This document shows, piece after piece, positions 52,947 through 62,401 of a stretch of 64,000 bases of DNA. The stretch is from Gallionella sp. GTDB lineage: Bacteria > Pseudomonadota > Gammaproteobacteria > Burkholderiales > Gallionellaceae. The notes beneath the pieces are model-generated. The model was given only the letters and a program-made list of their open reading frames with translations. It did no database searches and was not told where the DNA came from. How positions within the stretch are numbered: the first letter of the stretch is position 1; every line of letters begins with the position of its first letter. The DNA lies in NCBI GenBank assembly GCA_028699065.1, contig JAQVVH010000001.1, forward strand, positions 888,326-952,325, written 5' to 3'. Position numbers and translations under genes: made by a program.

Positions 52947-53842
52947 ACGTACATCTCCTCTGGAGCGGGTTCGAATACATTTGCGTTCTTGATGTCAGGT
53001 AGATGCGCCAGTGAACGGAACTCGGAGGCGATCGCCACGTAGTCATCGGTTTCTGCCACAACAGCAGGCTTGCAAGCGAACGGGTCGCGGATCAATGCCA
53101 AGGCATCGGGCGTACCCATCAGAAAGGTGTAAAAACCGTCGAGCTCCTCGAAGCCTTTCTGCAAAGCCAATTCCAGCTTGTCGCCTTCGCGCAGGCGCCA
53201 TTCCAGGAAGCGGCAAGCCGCTTCGGTGTCATTGTCGGTTTCGAAGTGGATACCGCGCGGTTCCAACATGCGACGAATGCCGTTTGGGTTGGACAGCGAA
53301 CCGTTATGCACCAGACAAAAGTCTTCACCGGCTGTGAACGGGTGGGCACGATCCGGCGTCACCGCGGACTCGGTCGCCATACGTGTATGGCCCACCAGAT
53401 GGCTACCCTTCAGAGTCTTGAAGTTGTAGCGATTTGCCACTTCGGCGGGAGTGCCAATGTCCTTGTACAGCTCGATGCTGCGTCCGGTAGAAAGCAAATG
53501 TAGTTTCGGGTGATGTTCTTTGATCCAGCGTTTGATGATCTCGGGATCTGCCTTCATGATGAGGATGGCATGGTTGCCCTTCGCTTCCAGTTCGACAGTC
53601 GCACCCAAGTGAGCCTTGAGGTCATGTACCAGACCCTGCCAATTAAAATCCGCGCCGGCTTCGGTAAGACCGGAGTAGACGCTGATCTTGCGCTGGCTTT
53701 CTGCCAGCGGATCGCGGAACACCGCAAGCCCCGCTGAGTCTGGTCCGCGCTCAGTCATGCCGATCAGCATCGGCACCATCAATTCGCCCAGCTTCTCGCG
53801 CAAGGCGGGCTTCTTAGCCAATAAACCAACGATTCCACACAT
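52934..53842 (-). CDS. mgsA: N-methylglutamate synthase, class II amidotransferase subunit A
   Basis: A 302-residue Ntn-type glutamine amidotransferase; the nucleophile is Cys2 (MCGIVGLLAKK). GHTRMATESAVTPDRAHPF and VHNGSLSNPNGIRR are the glutamine-pocket motifs. It resembles the N-terminal domain of glutamate synthase and GlxB. It heads mgsABC behind CAGGAGAAA and lies 53 bases after gmaS. It probably handles the glutamine or methylamide side chain for MgsC. Confidence 0.88.
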   Translation of the reverse strand: MCGIVGLLAKKPALREKLGELMVPMLIGMTERGPDSAGLAVFRDPLAESQRKISVYSGLTEAGADFNWQGLVHDLKAHLGATVELEAKGNHAILIMKADPEIIKRWIKEHHPKLHLLSTGRSIELYKDIGTPAEVANRYNFKTLKGSHLVGHTRMATESAVTPDRAHPFTAGEDFCLVHNGSLSNPNGIRRMLEPRGIHFETDNDTEAACRFLEWRLREGDKLELALQKGFEELDGFYTFLMGTPDALALIRDPFACKPAVVAETDDYVAIASEFRSLAHLPDIKNANVFEPAPEEMYVWKI

Positions 53843-53895
53843 AGTTTTCTCCTGTTACTTACTTAATTCCAACAGCCATATCTGTTCTTGTTCGA

Positions 53896-55224
53896 TCAAA
53901 AGAATTCCAGATAGCTTTTCAATTCCCAGTCGGACACGTGACGCATGTATTCAACCCATTCCATGTGTTTCAACTTTAGAAACTCGTCAGTGACGGGCCC
54001 CAAGGCTTCTTGCAACAGCGTGTCTTTCTCTAATGCGAGCAGGGCTTCGTGCAGGTTCTGCGGCAGAATCTCGATGCCTTCATCCTTGAGTTGTTGCTCG
54101 CTCAGCTGATACAGATTCATGTTGTGCGGCTTGCCCGGATCAAGATCGTTGTCGATGCCGTCCAGTCCCGCCGCGATCACCGCGGCGGTAGCCAGGTAGG
54201 GATTGCATGCACCGTCCGGCAGGCGCAGCTCGAGTCGGCCGCCGGGGATGCGCACCATGGATGAGCGATTGTTATCGCCATAGCCGATGTAAGCGGGGGC
54301 CCAAGTTGCGCCAGTCAGCGAGCGGCCGACCACTAGGCGTTTGTAGGAGTTGACGGTGGGCGCACAGAAGGCAGCCAGCGCCGGTGCGTGCTTCAACACG
54401 CCTGCCATGAACTGGTAAGCCAACTTGGACAGGTCCATGCCCAGTGCGTCGTTCTTGTCTTGGAACAGATTCTTTTTGCCGTCGCCTAGGGACATGTGCA
54501 TGTGCATGCCATTGCCCGGACGATTTGCAAACGGTTTGGGCATGAAGGAACAGATGAGGCCCATGTCGTTGGCGATCTCCGATGCGGCCATCTTGAAGAA
54601 GATGTAGTGGTCGCAGGAAGTCAGGCAGTTCTCAAAGGTGTAGTTGATCTCGAACTGACCATTCGCATCCTCATGGTCGATCTGATACACGTCGATACCG
54701 ACCGCCTTCATGCTGTCCGTCAGTTTTTCGAGGAAGGCGCGTGCACGCGACAAACCCTTGTAGTCGTAGCAGGGTTTGGCCAGCGTATCGGAGTCATCGC
54801 ATGGAACGATCTTTCCGTCGGCATTCTTTTTCAGCAGCGAGAATTCCGGTTCGAGTCCGGTATAGAACGTCAGGCCCTTGGCTTCCAGGCGTTTGAGTTG
54901 GTTTTTCAGAGTGACGCGCGCGTCGATCTCCCACGGTTTTTTGTGCACATGACCATCGCAGACGATGCGCGCATAGCCGGGTTGCCAAGGCACTAATGAA
55001 AGTGTGTCCAGATCGCCCACAGCCATGAAGTCAGGTCCGTGCGGTTCGATACCCATTCCCCAGATGGCGAATCCGGCAAAGCCGGCACCGGTGGTCAGGA
55101 TCTCTTCAAAATGGTCCACGGGGACGGACTTCGCTTTTGCTGTGCCGTGAATATCGACGAACTGGGCAAGCACGTACTTGACGTCGTTGTCTGCCAGGAA
55201 TTTTTTAGCTTCAGCAAGATTCAT
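53896..55224 (-). CDS. gmaS: Gamma-glutamylmethylamide synthetase
   Basis: A 442-residue protein of the glutamine synthetase family (GSIII/GlnT-like) that joins methylamine to glutamate using ATP. It has [48 protein letters not shown] and [14 protein letters not shown]. It differs clearly from the true GlnA at 33328 and has no NLYDLP adenylylation site (it has NLYQLS). It stands between the dehydrogenase and synthase subunit genes, the known arrangement of N-methylglutamate loci. A plain glutamine synthetase-like role is the main alternative. Confidence 0.9.
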   Translation of the reverse strand: MNLAEAKKFLADNDVKYVLAQFVDIHGTAKAKSVPVDHFEEILTTGAGFAGFAIWGMGIEPHGPDFMAVGDLDTLSLVPWQPGYARIVCDGHVHKKPWEIDARVTLKNQLKRLEAKGLTFYTGLEPEFSLLKKNADGKIVPCDDSDTLAKPCYDYKGLSRARAFLEKLTDSMKAVGIDVYQIDHEDANGQFEINYTFENCLTSCDHYIFFKMAASEIANDMGLICSFMPKPFANRPGNGMHMHMSLGDGKKNLFQDKNDALGMDLSKLAYQFMAGVLKHAPALAAFCAPTVNSYKRLVVGRSLTGATWAPAYIGYGDNNRSSMVRIPGGRLELRLPDGACNPYLATAAVIAAGLDGIDNDLDPGKPHNMNLYQLSEQQLKDEGIEILPQNLHEALLALEKDTLLQEALGPVTDEFLKLKHMEWVEYMRHVSDWELKSYLEFF

Positions 55225-55269
55225 AGTGCGTCTCCAGGATTACGTTCAGGTTGAAAGGGTTCAATCTAT

Positions 55270-55917
55270 TCATTGCACGGCATCCACGCCGATACAACCG
55301 CCGCCAAGCTCTGTTGCGATCTCGGCAAGCGTTTCCCACAGATAGATTCCGTAGGTTCCATCGCACCAGATCCGGTAGCTGGGATACTTGCCGTTCGTTT
55401 TGGACAGGATGGTGATGCCCACACCAGCTATCGAAGTCAGCACAACCTTCGAAGGTTGTGCATCCAGCATCCTGAAATCTATGTTGCAGGTCTGCAGAAG
55501 CAGTTCGTTCACTCGGGCACCACAAAGGCCGAAAGCCGCATCTTGGTGGAGTACCGGATACACGCCCGGCGCCCTTTGTGTCTGCATGATCTTTTCAACA
55601 AGCGTGGCATCATTCTCGACTAGGAATTCGGTATTACCGAGACGGGCAACCAGACCTCCGCTGGGCAGCGGGCACCAACTATTGGCTTGCGACGGTATGG
55701 TCACACCAAGCTTGGAAAGCCATTCGGCGGTGCCACGCCCTTTGGCACCCGCACGGTTTTGGTGCGAAAGATCGGCGAGCCCCAGAATGGCTGCCCGTTC
55801 TTCGTCACGCTGATCAATGCGGATCACCCGTTTTGCTTCGGAAGTTTCACTGCTCCAAAGCGGGTGCATCGCTTCAAGAAGCCCGTGTATCGGGCTCAGG
55901 GGTTGTGAGCTGATCAT
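55270..55917 (-). CDS. mgdD: N-methylglutamate dehydrogenase, gamma (SoxG-like) subunit
   Basis: A 215-residue protein of the sarcosine oxidase gamma family: AILGLADLSHQNRAGAKGRGTAEWL, LGNTEFLVE, and a C-terminal YRIWCDGTYGIYLWETLAEIATELGG. The gamma subunit has a fold like the glycine-cleavage T-protein and helps assemble the heterotetramer. It overlaps mgdC by four bases and is followed by gmaS. Annotation pipelines would call it sarcosine oxidase; the neighbouring gmaS and mgs genes argue for N-methylglutamate. Confidence 0.85.
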   Translation of the reverse strand: MISSQPLSPIHGLLEAMHPLWSSETSEAKRVIRIDQRDEERAAILGLADLSHQNRAGAKGRGTAEWLSKLGVTIPSQANSWCPLPSGGLVARLGNTEFLVENDATLVEKIMQTQRAPGVYPVLHQDAAFGLCGARVNELLLQTCNIDFRMLDAQPSKVVLTSIAGVGITILSKTNGKYPSYRIWCDGTYGIYLWETLAEIATELGGGCIGVDAVQ

Positions 55918-58820
55918 GTGGTCTCCTTCTGCTTTAGATTTTCAGGGTCATAAAAGGGTGTACGAACGACCGTGGCTTTCACTTCGCTGCCATTCGTTAT
56001 CCTTATCGCAATTTGTGTGCCCTGCTTTGCGAGCTCCGGAGTCACAAACGCCATGCCGATGTTGCGGCCTACATTGGGGCTGTAGGCAATGCTAGTCACA
56101 CGGCCGGAGATCTCGCCTTTATGGATGACCAGATGGCATTCCAATGGCGCTGTGCCGGAGAAGTCCGCTGCCAGCTCAAAACCCACCAGTTGTTGTTTGC
56201 GTTCTTTGCTAGCAATGATCTTCAGGCTGCGCTGCCCCACGAAGAAGGGCTTGTCCATCTTTAACGCCCAGTCGAGATTCACTTCCAGCGGGCTGGTCAA
56301 ACCATCGGTGTCCTGGCTGATGATGATGTGTCCTTTTTCCAAGCGCAGCAGACGCTGTGCTTCGACTCCGAATGGACGTATGCCGAACTGTTGCCCTGCT
56401 GCCATCAGCGCCTCCCATAGTGCGACACCTTGATTCGCCGGGACGTGGATCTCATAACCCCACTCGCCCACAAAGCCGACGCGCATCAGACGTGCCGGTA
56501 TGCCGGCCACCTTCGCTTCGCGCAGCGCCAGATAGGGGAATGCGCCGCTTGAAAGATCGGTATCCGTCAGTGTCCCCAGCACCTCGCGCGATCTCGGGCC
56601 TGCAAGGTTGACTGCCGCAAAGGCGCCGGTGTGGTTGACGATGCCGCAATCCAATCCCCACATTGTGTTCAGACGCGACAGCTCGCGGTAGATGGTGGCT
56701 GCACCGGAGGTTGTGGTCGTGAAGTAGAAGTGATCTTCGGCCAGCCGTCCCACGACACCGTCATCGATGATCACTCCAGACTCGTCGCACATGACTGCAT
56801 AGCGTGTCATGCCGACTTTCAGATTGGCATACTTCGAGATGTAGACGCGATCCAAGAACTCTGCTGCTTGCGGCCCGATGACTTCGAGTTTGCCCAATGT
56901 ACCGACATCGATGATGCCGATGCTGGTGCGCACCGCGGCGACTTCTCCGTGTATGCATTCAAGTCTGCTCTGGCCTTCCACGCGGTAGTACTCGGGACGC
57001 TGCCACACACCGGCGGGCATCCAACATGCACCGTGTGCATCATGCTTTGCATGCAGCGGCGTTCTGCGTTCCGGCGTGAAACCGCGCCCGCCGAGCAGAG
57101 ACATCGGCACCGGATGGAAGAATGGACGCGCAGTGGTCGTGCCGACCTGCTGCGGCTCCTTGTTGGTCAGACGGGCCAGAATGCGCAAGGCGATCATGTT
57201 GGAATGCTTGCCCTGGCTGGGCCCCATACCGACTGTCGAGAAGCGCTTGAGCAACTCGATGTTGTCGAAACCTTCCTGTACAGCATTGTGGAAGTCGATC
57301 AGCTGCAGGTCTTCATCGAAGTCGACGAAGTTCTTGCCTGAGCTGTGGCTGATGATGGGCCACGGATGAGTCGGGCATTCACTCTCGGCAGCGACTTCGA
57401 TCAGTTCTGCCACGCCGAACCCGGCATGCGCTGCAGCCATGCTGCCCGCGCGACGTCCGTCGGCGTGCCGTGCTGTCAGGGTGTGAACGCCGTTCACCCT
57501 GCCGCAGGCGAACACACCGGCTGGGAGCACATCGGGAACGAACTGCTCGACCGACTTTTCGTAGCGCATGCGCGTACCGGCCTGATACAGCAGGTTGGCT
57601 GTCGGTGCCCAGCCCACGCTCATCACGAGGCCATCGCAGGCAATGGTCTCCTGCCCGGCAACTTCAGCTTCGCCGGAGGCTGACAGTCGAGCCACGACTA
57701 CAGCCGCTACCGACTTGCCTTGCTTTCCAGCAATAGCCTCGGCGATACAGTGGCCCTTGAGGATGCGCATGCCTTTGGCGTTGACCTGTGACTCTGACTC
57801 TGACGGATCAATTTTCGTTTGCGCACGCAGGTCGACGACGGCTGCGACTTCAACACCAAATGCGGCAAGGTCGAGTGCTGCACGATAGCCATCTGCATTG
57901 GCCGTCAGCACGACTACTTTTTGCATCGGCTTCACTGCATAGCGGTGCATCAGTCGCTGTGCGCCCGAGGCCATCATGATCCCGGGAAGATCGTTGTTAC
58001 GGAACACGGACGGCTGCTCATAAGCTCCCGTGGCCACTACGATGCTTTGTGCGCGCATCTTGGTCATGACATCGCTTGCCACCAGCGGAATCCAATGGTC
58101 GGCGTAATATCCCGCCGCATAGGTGCTGGTCATAATGCGTATCCGCGGATGAGCCTGAACCTCGCTCAATTGTGCTGCATGAAGTTCGGCGCGTTCGCTA
58201 TCCGTACAGCCAATGTAGCCGGCGCTACCACCGACGCGTGCGTTCTCGTCGACGATCAAGACCTCGGCACCTTGTGCTGCCGCTGCCAGCGCGGCAGCTA
58301 GACCGGATGGCCCCGCGCCGATCACCAGAACGTCGCAGAAACCGTAGTTCTTTGGCGTCCGTACACGTGGGCTGGAAAAGTCTACCTTGCCCAGACCGGT
58401 CAGGGTGCGGAACATGCGCTCCCACATCGGAAACAACTGTTTGGTATAGAAGGCTTTGTAGTAGAAACCAACGGGCATAAAACGAGAAAACGCGCCGAGT
58501 ATGCTCGCCTTGTCTGATTGCAATCCGCCAAAGGTGTTCACCGCGGTCAGCGCCATGCCATCTACCAATGGGGTGACATCTGCGCGTACGTTCAGACGCT
58601 CTGTTGATTGCATCAGGGCGTTCACATCGTGGTTTGCCATTGTCAGCACGCCGCGTGGCCGGTGATACTTGAAGCTGCGGCCCAGCACCCTGATATCAGC
58701 CGCCCACAGCGCGCTGGTGATGCTATCGCCGGGATGGCCGGTATAGGTCTTGCCTTCGAACGTGAAGGTGATGATTTTGGAACGGTCGATCCACTCACCG
58801 TGAACAGGAGGTAATCTCAT
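55914..58820 (-). CDS. mgdC: N-methylglutamate dehydrogenase, alpha (SoxA-like) subunit
   Basis: A 968-residue protein like sarcosine oxidase alpha. It has an N-terminal 2Fe-2S-like region without a clear cluster Cys set (GKTYTGHPGDSITSAL), an NAD-binding Rossmann domain (DVLVIGAGPSGLAAALAAA), and a C-terminal aminomethyltransferase-type domain (about 580-968) with YRVEGQSRLECIHGEVAAVR and GYEIHVPANQG, which binds tetrahydrofolate and takes up the released methylene group. It overlaps mgdB and mgdD by four bases each. Product: 5,10-methylene-tetrahydrofolate, the substrate of FolD. Confidence 0.9.
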   Translation of the reverse strand: MRLPPVHGEWIDRSKIITFTFEGKTYTGHPGDSITSALWAADIRVLGRSFKYHRPRGVLTMANHDVNALMQSTERLNVRADVTPLVDGMALTAVNTFGGLQSDKASILGAFSRFMPVGFYYKAFYTKQLFPMWERMFRTLTGLGKVDFSSPRVRTPKNYGFCDVLVIGAGPSGLAAALAAAAQGAEVLIVDENARVGGSAGYIGCTDSERAELHAAQLSEVQAHPRIRIMTSTYAAGYYADHWIPLVASDVMTKMRAQSIVVATGAYEQPSVFRNNDLPGIMMASGAQRLMHRYAVKPMQKVVVLTANADGYRAALDLAAFGVEVAAVVDLRAQTKIDPSESESQVNAKGMRILKGHCIAEAIAGKQGKSVAAVVVARLSASGEAEVAGQETIACDGLVMSVGWAPTANLLYQAGTRMRYEKSVEQFVPDVLPAGVFACGRVNGVHTLTARHADGRRAGSMAAAHAGFGVAELIEVAAESECPTHPWPIISHSSGKNFVDFDEDLQLIDFHNAVQEGFDNIELLKRFSTVGMGPSQGKHSNMIALRILARLTNKEPQQVGTTTARPFFHPVPMSLLGGRGFTPERRTPLHAKHDAHGACWMPAGVWQRPEYYRVEGQSRLECIHGEVAAVRTSIGIIDVGTLGKLEVIGPQAAEFLDRVYISKYANLKVGMTRYAVMCDESGVIIDDGVVGRLAEDHFYFTTTTSGAATIYRELSRLNTMWGLDCGIVNHTGAFAAVNLAGPRSREVLGTLTDTDLSSGAFPYLALREAKVAGIPARLMRVGFVGEWGYEIHVPANQGVALWEALMAAGQQFGIRPFGVEAQRLLRLEKGHIIISQDTDGLTSPLEVNLDWALKMDKPFFVGQRSLKIIASKERKQQLVGFELAADFSGTAPLECHLVIHKGEISGRVTSIAYSPNVGRNIGMAFVTPELAKQGTQIAIRITNGSEVKATVVRTPFYDPENLKQKETT

Positions 58821-59077
58821 CGGATCTCTCCTTCGAACAAATAGGTATTTAACACAACATCCTTTTCGGTATCACGCTCGGCGATGAACCAAGTGTTGCT
58901 GGCGGTGTGACACCACCATTCTTTTTTTACGCCGGGTGCGCCGTTGCGGTTGAATACATAGGCAGCCCACTCGTCGTCCGAACAGGTATCCGGATCAGGC
59001 ATGGGTCGTATCTCGCCCCAGCAGAAGAACTCGGAGACGGGGCGTGCACCATTGATAGGACAGGTCATTATTTTCAT
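58817..59077 (-). CDS. mgdB: N-methylglutamate dehydrogenase, delta (SoxD-like) subunit
   Basis: An 86-residue Zn-binding subunit of the sarcosine oxidase delta family: MTCPINGARPVSEFFCWGE and GVKKEWWCHTASNTWFIAERDT supply the Cys and His ligands. It starts after TAGGAG, 10 bases after mgdA, and its stop overlaps mgdC. An ATG-less upstream extension in frame is not conserved. Confidence 0.88.
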   Translation of the reverse strand: MKIMTCPINGARPVSEFFCWGEIRPMPDPDTCSDDEWAAYVFNRNGAPGVKKEWWCHTASNTWFIAERDTEKDVVLNTYLFEGEIR

Positions 59078-59087
59078 GACTTCGCTC

Positions 59088-60329
59088 CTAGTGGCCGACC
59101 GAGGCGGCACCCTTCTCGCCGGTGAGCGAGAAGTTGCGGAATCGGTCCAGCGTAAAGCCTGTGATCAAGGGATGGTTGCTATCGTTTGCAACCGTGTGCG
59201 ACATGGTCTTGCCACACACCGGTGTGGCCTTGAAGCCCCATGTGCCCCAACCGGCATCCAGGTAGAAGCCTTCGATCGGTGTCTTGCCCATGATGGGCGC
59301 GAAGTCGGGTGTCATGTCTGCCATGCCTGCCCACTGGCGCATAACTTTGACGTTGGACAGGAAGGGGAACATATCCAGCAGGTGTGACGACAGTCCTTCG
59401 ACGAAGTCGAGCGTCGACCGAGTCGACTGCACTTCGTAAGGATCCAACGATGCCCCCATCACCAACTCGCCACGTGACGACTGGCTGATATATACGTGCA
59501 GACTGCCGGAAACCAGGATTGGATCAAGCCAGGCCTTGATAGGTTCGCTCACCATGGCTTGTAACGGATGGATGTAGATTGGGCTCTTGATGTCGACCAT
59601 ATCCAAGATGCGCGGTGTGTAACCCGCCACGGCGCAGATCACTTTGTTCGTGCTGATGTAGCCGCGCGAGGTCAGCACGCCTTTGACTTTTCCGCTCTGC
59701 ACATCGATGCCTAATACTTCGGTCTGTTGATGTATCTCGGCGCCGCGCATGTCGGCGCCGCGGCCGTAACCCCAGGCTACCGTATCGTGACGCGCCACCG
59801 AGCCCGGCGCATGGTAGAGAGCGCCTAGGATTGGCGCATGACCACTGCATGAAAGATCGATCATAGGGGCGTGCCGTTTGACAAAATCAGCATCGACGAC
59901 TTCCGAATTCACACCATAATGCTTGTTGACTTCGGCGCGCCAGCGCATCGTGCGCATGGCTGAATCCGTATGCGCCAACGTGAAGTGACCTCGGTTGGCA
60001 TAGAACAGGTTGAGGTCGAAATCCTGCGACAGGTCCTGCCACAGATTGACGGACTCATCGTAGAACTTTACGCCTTCGGGTGTCAGGTAGTTGGAGCGGA
60101 TGATGGTGGTATTGCGGCCAGTGTTGCCGCCACCGATATAGCCTTTTTCCAATACGGCGACATCGGTTATGCCGTGATCCTTGCCCAGATAATAGGCCGA
60201 AGCCAAACCGTGTCCGCCACCACCGATGATGACGACGTCATAGTGAGTCTTGAGCTTCTCGTGGTAGGTGAACATCCGCGGCTCCGGATGTTTCTTTGAA
60301 ACGCCAAATCGTAAAAGCTTCCAGGGCAT
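59088..60329 (-). CDS. mgdA: N-methylglutamate dehydrogenase, beta (SoxB-like) subunit
   Basis: A 413-residue flavoprotein like sarcosine oxidase beta. The FAD-binding motif is VVIIGGGGHGLASAYYLGKDHG (about residues 29-50); GGGNTGRNTTIIRSNY follows, the region of covalent flavin attachment in the family, and the C-terminal GWGTWGFKATPVCGKTMSH is typical. It carries the amine-oxidising site. GGAG lies seven bases before the ATG, and an upstream in-frame region overlaps purU without conservation. It is first of the four dehydrogenase genes. Confidence 0.9.
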   Translation of the reverse strand: MPWKLLRFGVSKKHPEPRMFTYHEKLKTHYDVVIIGGGGHGLASAYYLGKDHGITDVAVLEKGYIGGGNTGRNTTIIRSNYLTPEGVKFYDESVNLWQDLSQDFDLNLFYANRGHFTLAHTDSAMRTMRWRAEVNKHYGVNSEVVDADFVKRHAPMIDLSCSGHAPILGALYHAPGSVARHDTVAWGYGRGADMRGAEIHQQTEVLGIDVQSGKVKGVLTSRGYISTNKVICAVAGYTPRILDMVDIKSPIYIHPLQAMVSEPIKAWLDPILVSGSLHVYISQSSRGELVMGASLDPYEVQSTRSTLDFVEGLSSHLLDMFPFLSNVKVMRQWAGMADMTPDFAPIMGKTPIEGFYLDAGWGTWGFKATPVCGKTMSHTVANDSNHPLITGFTLDRFRNFSLTGEKGAASVGH

Positions 60330-60339
60330 CTTGCTTCTC

Positions 60340-61200
60340 CTAGCGGAATACGACGGTTTTCTTGCCGTGGGTGATGATGCGGTCTTCGAGGTGATAGCGC
60401 AGTCCGCGCGCGAGCACTGCCTTCTCGATGTCCTTGCCGTAACGTACCAGATCATCTGGCTCATCCGAGTGATCGATGCGGATGACATCCTGTTCGATGA
60501 TGGGTCCCTGATCCAACTCGGCGGTCACGTAATGGCAGGTGGCGCCGATCAGCTTCACGCCGCGATCGAATGCCTGGTGGTAAGGCTTGGAGCCGACGAA
60601 ACTGGGCAGGAAGCTGTGGTGGATGTTGATGATTTGTCCCGGATAGCGTTCGCACATCTGCGGCGAAAGTATCTGCATGTAGCGCGCGAGCACCATCACG
60701 TCGCCCTTTGCTTCTTCAAAAAGCTCCATGACCTTGGCGTAGGCCTGTTCCTTGTTCTCGGGGGAGACGGGAACATGGTGGAAAGGGATGCCATGCCACT
60801 CGACAACACCTCTGAAGGTCTCGTGATTGGAGATGACACACGGTATCTCGATGTTCAGTTCCTGTGCATGCCAGCGCGACAACAGGTCGTACAGGCAGTG
60901 TTCCTGCTTGGACACCATGAGTACTACCCGCTTTTTGCGGGCGCTATCCGAGATGCTCCAGTCCATGCCGAATTCCCGGGCCATCGGGGCAAACTTGCTG
61001 CGAAATTCCTCTACATCAAAAAGAAGGGACTCGGCTAGGATCTCCTGGCGCATGAAAAAGCGCTGGGTATGGGCGTCGGCGTAATAGTTGGCCTCGGTGA
61101 TCCAGCCTTTATTTGAAGATATGAAGGCGCTGACCGAAGCAACAATGCCCACGCGATCTAGGCAGGATAGTTTTAGGGTGTAGCGACGAGCGGAAGACAA
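60340..61200 (-). CDS. purU: Formyltetrahydrofolate deformylase
   Basis: Hydrolyses 10-formyl-tetrahydrofolate to formate and tetrahydrofolate. An N-terminal ACT domain (about residues 6-80, LKLSCLDRVGIVASVSAFIS) is followed by a formyltransferase-like domain with the catalytic Asn, His and Asp in IINIHHSFLPSF and CHYVTAELDQGPII. There is no in-frame ATG near the start; a TTG with GGAG six bases upstream is used (286 residues), and a TTG four codons earlier would give 290. It is the first gene of the operon, ten bases before mgdA, and completes the C1 route to formate. Confidence 0.9.
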   Translation of the reverse strand: MSSARRYTLKLSCLDRVGIVASVSAFISSNKGWITEANYYADAHTQRFFMRQEILAESLLFDVEEFRSKFAPMAREFGMDWSISDSARKKRVVLMVSKQEHCLYDLLSRWHAQELNIEIPCVISNHETFRGVVEWHGIPFHHVPVSPENKEQAYAKVMELFEEAKGDVMVLARYMQILSPQMCERYPGQIINIHHSFLPSFVGSKPYHQAFDRGVKLIGATCHYVTAELDQGPIIEQDVIRIDHSDEPDDLVRYGKDIEKAVLARGLRYHLEDRIITHGKKTVVFR

Positions 61201-61239
61201 AGTAGACTCCAATGTTCATGCGAGGAAACAATGATTCCC

Positions 61240-61251
61240 ATGGTGCACCAT
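61240..61251. promoter_or_regulatory. 12-bp palindrome in the purU/XRE divergent promoter region
   Basis: ATGGTGCACCAT is a perfect palindrome 40 bases before the purU start and 84 bases before the XRE-cupin gene. It may be an operator for that regulator; this is inference from position. Confidence 0.35.
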
Positions 61252-61297
61252 CAGTTAACAAGAGTCAACTTATTTTCACATAGGGAATTTATTGTTG

Positions 61298-61306
61298 TGC
61301 GATAAT
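61298..61306 (+). promoter_or_regulatory. Extended -10 promoter for the XRE-cupin gene
   Basis: TGC-GATAAT is an extended -10 element 30 bases before the GTG start; no good -35 lies 16-18 bases upstream. It may drive the regulator-GNAT pair. Confidence 0.4.
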
Positions 61307-61335
61307 GAGCCGTCGAATTATTTGAGGGATGGCGC

Positions 61336-61935
61336 GTGTCAGATCTATCTAGCGGCGATAACTTAGGGCGCAACTTGGGCAAATCCATCAGAGAGATTCG
61401 GCTCGATAACGGGCTGACCATTGCGGATGTCGCGCAGTTGGCGGGCATCAGCCGCGGCATGCTATCTAAAATCGAGAATGCCCAAACCGCCACCAGCTTG
61501 GAAACGATTTCGCGTCTAGCCAACGCACTGGGGGTGTCATTGGCGACATTGTTCAGAAACTGCGAAATGCGCGTCGGCAGTTCCCAGCTAGTCAAAAGCG
61601 GGGAAGGAATGGAGGTCGTCAGGCGTGGTACCAAGCGTGGCCATACATACCATCTGCTTTCGTACGACCAAGGGCCCAAGAAAACTTTTGAACCCTTCCT
61701 GATCACGATAGAGCAGGAGTCCGAGAAATTTCCCGTCTTTGAACATCCTGGAACCGAGTTTATTTACATGCTGGAGGGTTGCATCGAATACCGGCACGGA
61801 CAGAACACCTACGTTTTGTCGCCAGGCGATGCGCTGACTTTTGATGGCGATATACCGCACGGTCCTGAAAAAATGATCCAGTGCCCTATTCGTTTCTTGG
61901 CGGTATTGATGTACCAAAATCCAGTAGAAAGTTAG
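61336..61935 (+). CDS. XRE-family regulator with C-terminal cupin domain
   Basis: A 199-residue protein with an N-terminal XRE HTH (about residues 14-70, IREIRLDNGLTIADVAQLAGISRGMLSKIENAQTA) and a C-terminal cupin_2 domain (about 110-190, HPGTEFIYMLEG..LSPGDALTFDGDIPHGP) that should bind a small ligand. Such HTH-cupin proteins (PuuR/SutR type) control amine and polyamine use. It diverges from the N-methylglutamate operon, so it is the likely local regulator. It starts with GTG after GAGGGAT and is followed ten bases later by a GNAT gene. Confidence 0.87.
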   Translation: MSDLSSGDNLGRNLGKSIREIRLDNGLTIADVAQLAGISRGMLSKIENAQTATSLETISRLANALGVSLATLFRNCEMRVGSSQLVKSGEGMEVVRRGTKRGHTYHLLSYDQGPKKTFEPFLITIEQESEKFPVFEHPGTEFIYMLEGCIEYRHGQNTYVLSPGDALTFDGDIPHGPEKMIQCPIRFLAVLMYQNPVES

Positions 61936-61945
61936 AGGCCTCAAA

Positions 61946-62401
61946 GTGTCCATTCATATCGAAAGTGCAAATACGGATGACGTGAATGCGTTGGTTGAAT
62001 TGCTAAATGTTCTTTTTTCGATTGAACAGGACTTCACGCCCGATGAAACATCACAGCGTATAGGGCTGCAGTTGCTGCTGAACAGTCAGGATCAAGGCAG
62101 GATCTTCGTCGCTAGACATCCACAAGCCGGTGTGGTGGGTATGGTCAGCGCACAATTAGTTATCTCAACTGCCATGGGCGCACCATCAGCCTGGATTGAA
62201 GATATGGTTATTCGCGATGAATTCCGCGGTCAAGGGCTTGGCAAGCTGCTACTCGAAAAAGCTGCGGAGTGGGCAAAGTCAAAGGGCGCCAAACGAATTC
62301 AACTGGTAGCTGATTCCGACAATGCTCCGGCACTTGGCTTCTACAAAAATCTGGGCTGGGAACCCACTCGGCTTTGTGCCTGGAAAAAAATTCTCTGTTA
62401 G
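61946..62401 (+). CDS. GNAT-family N-acetyltransferase
   Basis: A 151-residue single-domain acetyltransferase. The acetyl-CoA motif is VIRDEFRGQGLGKLLLEKAAEWAKSKG (about residues 90-116), followed by IQLVADSDNAPALGFYKNLGW. The substrate is unknown. It starts with GTG ten bases after the XRE-cupin gene and is probably co-transcribed with it. Its place next to a methylamine pathway suggests an amine or amino-acid substrate such as an N-methyl or gamma-glutamyl compound; that is inference only. Confidence 0.85.
   Translation: MSIHIESANTDDVNALVELLNVLFSIEQDFTPDETSQRIGLQLLLNSQDQGRIFVARHPQAGVVGMVSAQLVISTAMGAPSAWIEDMVIRDEFRGQGLGKLLLEKAAEWAKSKGAKRIQLVADSDNAPALGFYKNLGWEPTRLCAWKKILC

Noticed and set aside
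55270-60329. Plain sarcosine oxidase operon (soxBDAG)
   Set aside because: The four subunits match the family, but the adjoining gmaS and split glutamate-synthase genes are specific to the N-methylglutamate pathway. Kept as the main alternative.
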